NCBI GenBank assembly: GCA_964418575.1
Contig: CAYQMI010000040.1
Coordinates: forward strand, 1-28,933
Length of the DNA stretch: 28,933 nt
Reading direction: 5' to 3'
From: Glaciecola sp964418575
GTDB taxonomy: Bacteria; Pseudomonadota; Gammaproteobacteria; Enterobacterales; Alteromonadaceae
The notes below the pieces were generated by a model. It did not search any database. It had not been told where the DNA came from and saw only the letters and a list, made by a program, of their open reading frames with translations. Position numbers and translations under genes: made by a program. Shown here one piece after another: positions 14,146 through 21,313 of this stretch (positions are counted from its first letter, which is position 1; every line of letters starts with the position of its first letter).

Positions 14146-17109
14146 TTAATAGAACGAGTAATTGAAGTTAAGCATGTAACGAGGGCCAAAGGTACGGCGC
14201 TGCGTTACGATGCCATTTGCATCAACTGTTTCCTCTTCTACGTCTGTTAAGTTCTGACCTTGCAGGGAAACACGTAGTCCCTCTAGCACGTCAAAACCAG
14301 ACTCATCAAAGTCGTAGCTGATTTGTGCATCAACAATGCTCACACCGCTTCTTGTGGCTTGAGCAATTTTGTTTGAACCGCCACGCTCGTAGGTATCAAA
14401 ACCAGAACGCTTAGTACCTGCAACTCTGAACTCCCATCCTGCCATTTCATAATATGCAGTAAGTGAGTAGGTCTCATCTGATTGACCTGGGATCGGGTCG
14501 CCATTATCTAGCTCAGCATCAATGAAAGAGGCAGAACCAGCGATACCGAAGCCGTCAAGCATATCAGCGAATACGTTTAACGGTACGTTTGCTGTTAACT
14601 CAATACCTTCAACTTTACCCTGCAAGCCATCTTGGAAGTTATCAAAGTAACCAAAGCGCGGAGGTGCTAGGTAATCACCAGCTTGAAGCGGAACTTCAGC
14701 AGGGCCATATAAACCATCTTCTGGTACGATGCGGTCGTGGAAACCAGGGATAAAGTAATCAGCACCACCATTTGTCTCATCGTTAAAGAAGTTAATCAGC
14801 TGGCGACTGTTGTCGGTCCAATTAATTAGCTCTTTGTAGAAGTATGCAACCGCTACGTAACCGTCTGGTGCGAAATAATTTTCATACGAGATGTCGTAGT
14901 TGTTAGCTTCTAAAGGACGCAGTGTAGGCGTGCCCTGAACTTTCGACCATGGTGAACCAAATTCCTCAACATCTGCTTCAGTGTCGGGGATTGCAATAAA
15001 TTCAATGTTTTGGTCAAACTTAACGAAACCTGAAGCACTCATTTGGTCAATTCGCGCGCGGCTAATGGTCTTAGACGCTGCAAAACGAACGAATTGTTCA
15101 TCATCTACTTGCAATGTCAGGTTCAAAGACGGAAGTACATTGGTGTATTTAGCACCGTCTTCAACTACACAAGCTTGATCTATACCGCCACTACCGTCTT
15201 GGCAAACTGCGAAGTCAGAACCTACGATACCGATAAAACCAGTCGAAGATTGGTCGGTCTCGATAACCTGCACACCAGCGTTACCAAATAACACCATATC
15301 ACCGATATCTGTTTCAAAATCAGCACGTGCGAATAAGGTAAAGATTTCTTCGTCAACGGTGAAAGTATCACCTAAACGGTCTGGCTCAAGTGTTTCTGCT
15401 TGAACGCGCAAGTAAGTACCGTCGTTGTATGGTGCAAATCCATCATATGCAACCACTTGGCCAAGGCCAGCCCAACTAAGGTCGGCTAATCCAAAACGAT
15501 ATTCTTCAGGGATTGGGCCATCAACTACGCCGGTACCATCTCCGAATGGATATGTATTAGCAGTTGCGAAGTCACCATTGTTGTCTTTGCTTTTTGTTCT
15601 ATCGCTGTAATATGCACCGAAGGTAAGCATATTGATAGGACCCCAATCTACTAAGCCCTCAAATGACAACTTAGCGGTAGTCAGCTCTTCTTCAAAATCA
15701 GCATAGTTAATAAAACCGTCTTGAGCGTTTAGGAAGCTGTAGTTAGCAACTGGGCTTGTTGGATCTGACGGATTAGTTAACAAACCATCGCCTCTAGGAA
15801 CGTTTGATATAAATCTATCGGCTTCAGATGCTAAACCGCCACCCCACTCTTGTGGACCAGTCAATTTAGTTGAATCAAAGCTGCTGAAGTCCATTCCCGA
15901 GATGCCAGTAAAGAAAATACCGTCTGCACTCATTTCAAACTGACGCTGACCTAATGAGGCATTTCTTAATGAACCAGAGCGACCAATACCTGCATAAGAT
16001 TCCGCACGGATATATGTTTTAGTTGATTCGTTTCTAGCAACATCAACAGTAGCCGTCCAATCGTCGCTTAGCGCATATTCAATGTTTAAACCGAATACTT
16101 CTAAGTCACCTTCTGTGATTTCTGGGTCAGTTCTTAGCACTGGGTTTGCATTGATTTGCGTACCAGTAGAGTTGACGCCGCTACCCGAGGTAACTACTGC
16201 AGAGAATGGTTCGATGAAGCCACGTAAAATACCAGAGTCTTCAAAGTCGATGTTAAGATAATCAACAACGATATCTAAATCTTCTGTAGGCTGATATTGA
16301 AAAATAGTTGAAATCGTATCGCGTTTAAGTTCTTTAGAGATTGCGAAGATGTCTAGACCACTAGGTAAAAACACACCATCGTCATTCTCGCCATAACCCC
16401 AAACGCCGTATTTACGTTCATTTGTAGGAGACTCTGTAGATGCTAGCGCTACTGCAACACCTAAAGTGTCGTCCATGAATTTACCAACCCACGAACCTGC
16501 CACACGAAATCCTGTGTCATCATATTCAGGGTTGTCTGAATCTTGAGATGCCATATCATAAACGGCATTTACTGTAAGTGTCTCTTGCGCTTGCAGAGGA
16601 CGCACAGTTTGTAAATCAACCGTACCACCGATACCCGTTACCATAAGCGTGGCATCAGAGGTTTTATAAATCGTTGCACCTGTCATGATCTCTGCTGGAT
16701 ACAGATCATATTCAACACCACGGTTATCACCGATACCGATGAGTTCACGGCCGTTAAGAGTCGTGCCAGTAAAATCTTCTTTAAAACCACGAACCGAAAT
16801 ACCTGAGGTACGGCCACCGCTTCGCTCACCTGCTAATCCAGGCAAACGACCAAGTGATTCTGCAATGGATGAGTCGGGCAGCTTACCAATGTCTTCTGCT
16901 GAAAGAGCTTCAACGATTGAAGAATTATCTTGTTTCACAGCCTGTGCACGAATAAGTGACCCGCGTATACCGGTCACCGCGATAATTTCTGTGTTTTCGT
17001 CTTGTAACGCTGAGTTCGCATCTTCTTGTGCGATACCAGCCCCTGAATAAAGTGCGCTTGCAACCGCAATAGACAATAGCGCTGGTTTGAATGTTTGTGT
17101 TTTTATCAT
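14146..17109 (-). CDS. TonB-dependent receptor, carbohydrate type (TBDR-2)
   Basis: 987 residues. Signal peptide 1-27 (cleavage after GIA), TonB-box-like TEIIAVTG (40-47), then a plug with LSAEDIGKLPDSSIAESLGR, ISVRGFKEDFTGTTLNGREL and YDLYPAEIMTGATIYKT, and a large barrel ending in RYMLNFNYSFY. This is the same TIGR01782-style class as TBDR-1 but clearly diverged, so it is not a recent duplicate. Alpha-glucan uptake is inferred from the shared operator and the pullulanase downstream. The start is ATG 17109 (MIKTQTF), with AGGG about eight bases upstream. A longer reading to 17157 needs TTG and puts 16 residues ahead of the signal. It is monocistronic, with a strong terminator and its own regulatory region upstream. 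Confidence 0.94.
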   Translation of the reverse strand: MIKTQTFKPALLSIAVASALYSGAGIAQEDANSALQDENTEIIAVTGIRGSLIRAQAVKQDNSSIVEALSAEDIGKLPDSSIAESLGRLPGLAGERSGGRTSGISVRGFKEDFTGTTLNGRELIGIGDNRGVEYDLYPAEIMTGATIYKTSDATLMVTGIGGTVDLQTVRPLQAQETLTVNAVYDMASQDSDNPEYDDTGFRVAGSWVGKFMDDTLGVAVALASTESPTNERKYGVWGYGENDDGVFLPSGLDIFAISKELKRDTISTIFQYQPTEDLDIVVDYLNIDFEDSGILRGFIEPFSAVVTSGSGVNSTGTQINANPVLRTDPEITEGDLEVFGLNIEYALSDDWTATVDVARNESTKTYIRAESYAGIGRSGSLRNASLGQRQFEMSADGIFFTGISGMDFSSFDSTKLTGPQEWGGGLASEADRFISNVPRGDGLLTNPSDPTSPVANYSFLNAQDGFINYADFEEELTTAKLSFEGLVDWGPINMLTFGAYYSDRTKSKDNNGDFATANTYPFGDGTGVVDGPIPEEYRFGLADLSWAGLGQVVAYDGFAPYNDGTYLRVQAETLEPDRLGDTFTVDEEIFTLFARADFETDIGDMVLFGNAGVQVIETDQSSTGFIGIVGSDFAVCQDGSGGIDQACVVEDGAKYTNVLPSLNLTLQVDDEQFVRFAASKTISRARIDQMSASGFVKFDQNIEFIAIPDTEADVEEFGSPWSKVQGTPTLRPLEANNYDISYENYFAPDGYVAVAYFYKELINWTDNSRQLINFFNDETNGGADYFIPGFHDRIVPEDGLYGPAEVPLQAGDYLAPPRFGYFDNFQDGLQGKVEGIELTANVPLNVFADMLDGFGIAGSASFIDAELDNGDPIPGQSDETYSLTAYYEMAGWEFRVAGTKRSGFDTYERGGSNKIAQATRSGVSIVDAQISYDFDESGFDVLEGLRVSLQGQNLTDVEEETVDANGIVTQRRTFGPRYMLNFNYSFY

Positions 17110-17218
17110 CTGTGTGCCCTGAGTTTGGTGGTTACAAATGTTAATTTTTGATAACAACTGTAAACCCGTTTCTTAACATTCCGCATCATACTCACATGCG
17201 TATTATCTTGCTAATAGT

Positions 17219-17232
17219 TGCATACGTATTCA
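17219..17232. promoter_or_regulatory. LacI-type operator candidate upstream of TBDR-2
   Basis: TGCATACGTATTCA, identical to the site at 10884-10897. A related sequence, catgcgtatt against catacgtatt, lies at 17196-17205 with its CG centre 26 bp away, and may be a weaker second site. The main site is about 110 bp upstream of the ATG, just upstream of the possible -35. Confidence 0.72.
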
Positions 17233-17434
17233 AATCTAATAAAAACAATGTATTAGCAATATTCCCCTGTTGATTAGACCAAAATCCACTCTTATTGGGA
17301 GAATTTCCTCGCAACCTTAAGCCGATTTTGTCTCATCTGAATCCTGCTAATTCGTTGCGTTATAAATTTCATACACAATAAATTAACAGCAATTGTGACT
17401 AATGTCTCAAATTTGTAATAAGTTTGCAACAAAT

Positions 17435-17452
17435 TTCTTAATCGATTAAGAA
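17435..17452. promoter_or_regulatory. 18-bp perfect palindrome
   Basis: TTCTTAATCGATTAAGAA reads the same on both strands with no spacer and a central CG. It differs in sequence from the TACGTA sites, so a second dimeric regulator is the natural reading. Function unknown. Confidence 0.5.
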
Positions 17453-17495
17453 GCAGTGTTAAGTGCATTTTACAAATATCATTGCGCACATGAAG

Positions 17496-17555
17496 TTAAG
17501 ATGAATTTAAGATGGTAACTTAAGGGTGTATAAAAATTGTTAAGTCAAATTTAAG
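17496..17555 (-). promoter_or_regulatory. two PmrA/QseB-like response-regulator boxes
   Basis: On the minus strand CTTAA-N6-CTTAA occurs at 17540-17555 and again at 17496-17511. The two boxes share further bases (TTAAG-N3-AATTTAAGA-N-G on the + strand) and lie 44 bp apart. An extra CTTAA lies between them at 17520-17524. This is the published half-site and spacing of PmrA/QseB-subfamily regulators. TATACA (minus strand) follows the first box. The target transcript is unclear; the next gene in that direction is TBDR-2, about 390 bp on. Confidence 0.5.
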
Positions 17556-17571
17556 ACGTTCGATTAAAAAT

Positions 17572-17603
17572 AGTAAAAAAAAATCCGCGTCTAGCGCGGA
17601 TTT
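17572..17603 (-). terminator. rho-independent terminator of the suc operon
   Basis: Perfect 9-bp stem aaatccgcg/cgcggattt with a 5-nt loop, followed on the minus strand by T9. It lies just past the sucD stop at 17622. Confidence 0.94.
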
Positions 17604-17621
17604 TTCATTGAGATGTAAAGA

Positions 17622-18494
17622 TTACCAACCGGTAATTTCACGTAAACCTTTACCAATTTCTGCTAAAGAACGTACGGTTTTTACACCTGCAGCTTCAAGT
17701 GCTTTAAACTTCTCGTCTGCTGTTCCTTTACCACCGGCAATGATTGCTCCAGCATGTCCCATACGTTTTCCAGCTGGTGCTGTAACACCTGCGATGTATG
17801 AAACAACTGGCTTAGTGACGTTGTTTTTGATGAACTCAGCAGCTTCTTCTTCCGCAGTTCCACCAATTTCGCCAATCATCACGATAGCTTCAGTTTCTGG
17901 ATCTTTTTCAAACATACCTAAGATATCGATAAAGTTAGAACCTGGAATAGGATCTCCACCAATACCTACGCAAGTAGACTGACCAAAACCTTCATCAGTA
18001 GTTTGTTTTACCGCTTCGTACGTTAAAGTACCAGAGCGCGAAACAATACCCACTTTCCCTTTCTTATGAATGTGGCCTGGCATAATACCAATCTTACATT
18101 CATCAGGAGTGATAACACCTGGGCAGTTTGGACCAATCATACGCACGCCTTTCTGCGTTACATATTCTTTTACGTATAGCATATCAATCGTTGGAATGCC
18201 TTCGGTGATACAAACGATTAGTTCGATACCCGCGTCAGCAGCTTCTACGATTGAATCTTTACAAAATGGTGCCGGTACGTAAATAACAGTAGCAGTTGCG
18301 CCTGTTGCTTTAACCGCATCTTTTACTGTGTTAAATACTGGAAGACCAAGGTGAGTTGTGCCGCCCTTACCTGGGGTAACACCGCCAACCATTTTTGTAC
18401 CGTATGCGATAGCTTGTTCAGAGTGGAAAGTACCTTGTCCACCAGTAAAGCCTTGGCAAATTACTTTAGTATCTTTATTGATTAAAACTGACAT
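17622..18494 (-). CDS. sucD: succinyl-CoA synthetase alpha subunit
   Basis: With SucC it converts succinyl-CoA to succinate, forming ATP/GTP and CoA in the cytoplasm. 290 residues, against 289 in E. coli. CoA-binding Rossmann part with GFTGGQGTFHSEQ near residue 16, then a ligase part. The phosphorylated histidine is His247 in GKRMGHAGAI. The ATG overlaps the sucC TAA by one base (TAATG), with a strong GGAGGG six to seven bases upstream, so expression is coupled to SucC. Last gene of the operon, followed by a terminator. Confidence 0.98.
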   Translation of the reverse strand: MSVLINKDTKVICQGFTGGQGTFHSEQAIAYGTKMVGGVTPGKGGTTHLGLPVFNTVKDAVKATGATATVIYVPAPFCKDSIVEAADAGIELIVCITEGIPTIDMLYVKEYVTQKGVRMIGPNCPGVITPDECKIGIMPGHIHKKGKVGIVSRSGTLTYEAVKQTTDEGFGQSTCVGIGGDPIPGSNFIDILGMFEKDPETEAIVMIGEIGGTAEEEAAEFIKNNVTKPVVSYIAGVTAPAGKRMGHAGAIIAGGKGTADEKFKALEAAGVKTVRSLAEIGKGLREITGW

Positions 18495-19660
18495 TATTTA
18501 CCCTCCGCCGCTGCAACCACTTTCTGCGCTGCATCTGTTAGCGACTCAGCCGCAATAATATCTAAACCAGAGTTCGCTAATACTTCACGACCTAGCTCTG
18601 CGTTTGTACCTTCTAAGCGCACAACTACTGGCACTTTAACGCCAACTTCTTTCACTGCACCGATGATACCTTCTGCAATCATATCGCAACGAACGATACC
18701 GCCAAAAATATTCACCAATACTGCTTTTACGTTGTCGTCAGACAAGATAATTTTGAATGCTTCGGCAACACGTTCTTTGGTTGCACCACCACCTACATCT
18801 AGGAAGTTAGCTGGGTTACCGCCGTGAATGTTTACGATATCCATCGTACCCATTGCGAGGCCTGCACCGTTAACCATACAACCCACGTTACCATCAAGGG
18901 CTACGTAGTTAAGTTCCCACTTAGCTGCAACTGCTTCACGCGCATCTTCTTGAGATGGATCGTGCATATCGCGCAATTTTGGTTGGCGATACATAGCATT
19001 GCTGTCTACGCCTAATTTAGCGTCAAGACAGTGAAGATTACCGTCAGTTTTAATTACTAAAGGGTTAATTTCGATTAATGCAAGGTCTAAGTCTTCAAAC
19101 ATTTTCGCTAAACCCATAAAGATTTGCGTAAACTGTTTAACTTGAACACCTGATAAACCTAGGTCGAAAGCGATTTGACGAGCTTGGTAAGGCTGTGCAC
19201 CTACTAGCGGGTCAATTTCTGCTTTAAGAATCTTTTCTGGTGTTTCTTCGGCAACAGTTTCAATTTCAACGCCGCCTTCAGTTGAGGCCATGAACACAAT
19301 CTTACGAGATGTTCTGTCAACAACTGCACCTAAATACAACTCTTGGTCAATGTCTGTTAAAGACTCAACAAGGATGCGAGTAACCGGCTGTCCATTTTCG
19401 TCAGTTTGGTAAGTAACGAGGTTTTTACCCAACCAGTTTGACGCAAAGGCTTTAATTTCGTCTTTGTTCTTAACAAGTTTTACGCCGCCCGCTTTACCGC
19501 GACCGCCTGCGTGTACCTGACACTTTACTACCCACTCGTTACCGCCAATGCGGTCTGCTGCTTCAACGGCAGCTTGAGGAGTATCAGCAGCATATCCTTC
19601 AGAAACGGGAAGACCGTATTCTTTGAATAACTGTTTACCCTGATATTCATGCAAATTCAT
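18494..19660 (-). CDS. sucC: succinyl-CoA synthetase beta subunit
   Basis: Nucleotide-binding subunit of the TCA succinyl-CoA synthetase. 388 residues, the E. coli length. It starts with the family's MNLHEYQGKQLFKEYGLP. The ATP-grasp region includes VKCQVHAGGRGKAGGVK (about 46-62) and LIEINPLV (about 195-202), followed by the ligase part with GLAMGTMD and VNIFGGIVRCD. The Shine-Dalgarno is weak (GGA ten bases upstream). It is separated from sucB by 138 bp with two hairpins, so it may have extra internal control. Confidence 0.98.
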   Translation of the reverse strand: MNLHEYQGKQLFKEYGLPVSEGYAADTPQAAVEAADRIGGNEWVVKCQVHAGGRGKAGGVKLVKNKDEIKAFASNWLGKNLVTYQTDENGQPVTRILVESLTDIDQELYLGAVVDRTSRKIVFMASTEGGVEIETVAEETPEKILKAEIDPLVGAQPYQARQIAFDLGLSGVQVKQFTQIFMGLAKMFEDLDLALIEINPLVIKTDGNLHCLDAKLGVDSNAMYRQPKLRDMHDPSQEDAREAVAAKWELNYVALDGNVGCMVNGAGLAMGTMDIVNIHGGNPANFLDVGGGATKERVAEAFKIILSDDNVKAVLVNIFGGIVRCDMIAEGIIGAVKEVGVKVPVVVRLEGTNAELGREVLANSGLDIIAAESLTDAAQKVVAAAEGK

Positions 19661-19718
19661 GGTGATTTATCCGATTTTGTTGAGTGATGAGCCGCACAAC
19701 ACGACCCTGTTAAACAGC

Positions 19719-19742
19719 GCAGGATTCTATCACGAATCCTGC
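19719..19742. repeat. perfect hairpin in the sucB-sucC gap (distal)
   Basis: gcaggattc/gaatcctgc, 9 bp, loop of 6. No T-run follows on either strand, so it is not a standard terminator. An RNA-stability or processing role is possible. Confidence 0.7.
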
Positions 19743-19750
19743 TTAATTAC

Positions 19751-19773
19751 AGACGATACGCTAAGTATCGTCT
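19751..19773. repeat. perfect hairpin in the sucB-sucC gap (proximal to sucB)
   Basis: agacgatac/gtatcgtct, 9 bp, loop of 5, starting about 26 bp past the sucB stop. On the minus strand it is not followed by a T-run. Its sequence is unrelated to the neighbouring hairpin. Confidence 0.7.
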
Positions 19774-19798
19774 AAGATTTTAGTTTTAGATTACGCTT

Positions 19799-21304
19799 TT
19801 AAACGTCAAGTAAAAGTCTTGTTGGATCTTCTAACATTTCTTTTACAGTAACTAAGAATCCTACTGACTCTTTGCCGTCGATGATTCTGTGATCATACGA
19901 AAGCGCAAGATACATCATTGGAAGTATTTCTACTTTCCCATCCACCGCCATGGGACGATCTTGTATTTTATGCATACCCAAAATAGCGCTTTGTGGTGGG
20001 TTGATAATAGGCGTAGACATCAGCGAGCCAAACACACCACCGTTGGTGATAGTAAAGTTACCGCCCTGTAAATCGTCCATAGACAACTTACCGTCACGAC
20101 CTTTAAGTGCTAGCTCTTTTATACCCTTCTCAACACCTGCCATACCTAATGCATCACAATCTCTTAAGATTGGTGTAACAAGCCCACGAGGGGTAGATAC
20201 TGCAATAGAAATGTCAAAGTAGTTGTGATAACAAATATCATCACCGTCTAGAGAAGCATTTACTTCTGGATAGCGCTTAAGTGCTTCGGTAACCGCTTTC
20301 ACATAAAACGACATAAAGCCTAAACGGATGCCGTGACGCTTTTCAAAACTCTCTTGATACTGCTTACGCAAATCCATGATTGGCTTCATATTCACTTCGT
20401 TGAACGTAGTCAACATCGCCGTTGAGTTTTTCGCCTCTAGCAAGCGTTTTGCAATCGTTTTACGCAAACGTGTCATAGGAACGCGTTTTTCAGTGCGATC
20501 ACCTGCAGCAACACTTGGCGCAGACTCTTGTTGAGCAGCAGGCGCCGAGCTTGGTGCTTTAAGATGTTTTTCGACGTCTTCTTTAGTAATACGACCGCCT
20601 TTACCAGTACCCTTAACTTTGCTTGGGTCAATGTCTTTCTCGGCCAATAGTCTTCTTACTGACGGCGATAAGGCATCAGACTCTGAATCGTCAGACTTTT
20701 CTTCAGCGCTTGGCGCAGCGGCTGCACCTGATGAAGCGCCTTCAATAAAGGTAGCAATGACAGCTTCAGCAGTAACTGTCTCGCCTTCGGCAGCTAAAAT
20801 TTCTTTTAATGAGCCATCTGCTGGGGCCACAACTTCGAGTACCACTTTATCGGTTTCGATATCAACGAGGTTTTGGTCTCTTGTTACCTGCTCACCAACT
20901 TGTACATGCCATGTGGCAATAGTAGCGTCGGCTACAGATTCTGGTAACACAGGCACTTTAATATCTGATTGTGCACCAGATGCGGCGCTTGCTTCAGCTT
21001 TAGGCTCTGACTTTTCTTCAGATTTTGATGCTTTGTCATCAGACTTAGGTGCAGGAGCTGCGCCTTCGCCTTCCTCCATAGACCCAATGACCTGCTCACC
21101 AAGAACGGTTGCGCCCTCTTCTGCAGTAATTTCTGACATTACACCGTCTGCTGGTGCAACCACTTCAAGAACAACTTTGTCAGTCTCAATATCTACCAGA
21201 TTTTGGTCACGAGTCACCTTGTCACCAGATTTAACGTGCCAAGTAGCGATGGTTGCATCTGCAACTGACTCTGGAAGAACTGGAACTTTTATCTCATGTG
21301 CCAT
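19799..21304 (-). CDS. sucB: 2-oxoglutarate dehydrogenase E2, dihydrolipoyl succinyltransferase, two lipoyl domains
   Basis: Transfers succinyl groups from E1 to CoA within the 2-oxoglutarate dehydrogenase complex. 501 residues, against 405 for E. coli SucB. The extra length is a second lipoyl domain: domain 1 about residues 3-76 (lipoyl-Lys43 in DIETDKVV), domain 2 about 112-185 (Lys152), joined by an Ala/Ser/Glu/Lys linker. Then come the peripheral-subunit-binding domain (ALSPSVRRLLAEKDIDPSKV) and the catalytic core, with His472 and Asp476 in YDHRIIDGKE. The N-terminus KVPVLPESVADATIATWH marks an OGDH-type rather than a pyruvate-type E2. AAGGAA overlaps the sucA stop and lies four to five bases before the ATG; the sucA-sucB gap is 9 bp. 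E3 (lpd) is not in the window. Confidence 0.97.
   Translation of the reverse strand: MAHEIKVPVLPESVADATIATWHVKSGDKVTRDQNLVDIETDKVVLEVVAPADGVMSEITAEEGATVLGEQVIGSMEEGEGAAPAPKSDDKASKSEEKSEPKAEASAASGAQSDIKVPVLPESVADATIATWHVQVGEQVTRDQNLVDIETDKVVLEVVAPADGSLKEILAAEGETVTAEAVIATFIEGASSGAAAAPSAEEKSDDSESDALSPSVRRLLAEKDIDPSKVKGTGKGGRITKEDVEKHLKAPSSAPAAQQESAPSVAAGDRTEKRVPMTRLRKTIAKRLLEAKNSTAMLTTFNEVNMKPIMDLRKQYQESFEKRHGIRLGFMSFYVKAVTEALKRYPEVNASLDGDDICYHNYFDISIAVSTPRGLVTPILRDCDALGMAGVEKGIKELALKGRDGKLSMDDLQGGNFTITNGGVFGSLMSTPIINPPQSAILGMHKIQDRPMAVDGKVEILPMMYLALSYDHRIIDGKESVGFLVTVKEMLEDPTRLLLDV
20750..21298 (-). repeat. duplicated lipoyl domain in SucB
   Basis: Two lipoyl domains 109 residues apart. Over the roughly 48 residues from VPVLPES to APADG they differ at four positions only. 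The DNA differs at many synonymous sites, which points to an old duplication held by selection rather than a recent one. Confidence 0.92.
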
Positions 21305-21313
21305 TGGGGTTCC

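Larger units (their letters stand above)
17110..17621. other. 512-bp non-coding region between the suc operon and TBDR-2
   Basis: AT-rich, with no convincing gene. A GTG-started 65-codon frame (17292-17489, minus) lacks a clear ribosome site and looks random. It holds the suc terminator, a 14-bp operator-like site, an 18-bp perfect palindrome and two CTTAA-N6-CTTAA boxes. A weak TBDR-2 promoter may be TTAGCA-N18-TATGAT, with the -10 at 17185-17190. Confidence 0.7.

Noticed and set aside
3291..17109. Recent horizontal transfer or mobile-element insertion of the carbohydrate locus
   Set aside because: No transposase, integrase, tRNA or direct repeats at the borders, and base composition is not visibly different from the TCA genes.
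17292..17489. 65-codon minus-strand frame with GTG start
   Set aside because: No clear ribosome site, composition like random AT-rich DNA, contains the 18-bp palindrome, and resembles no known protein.
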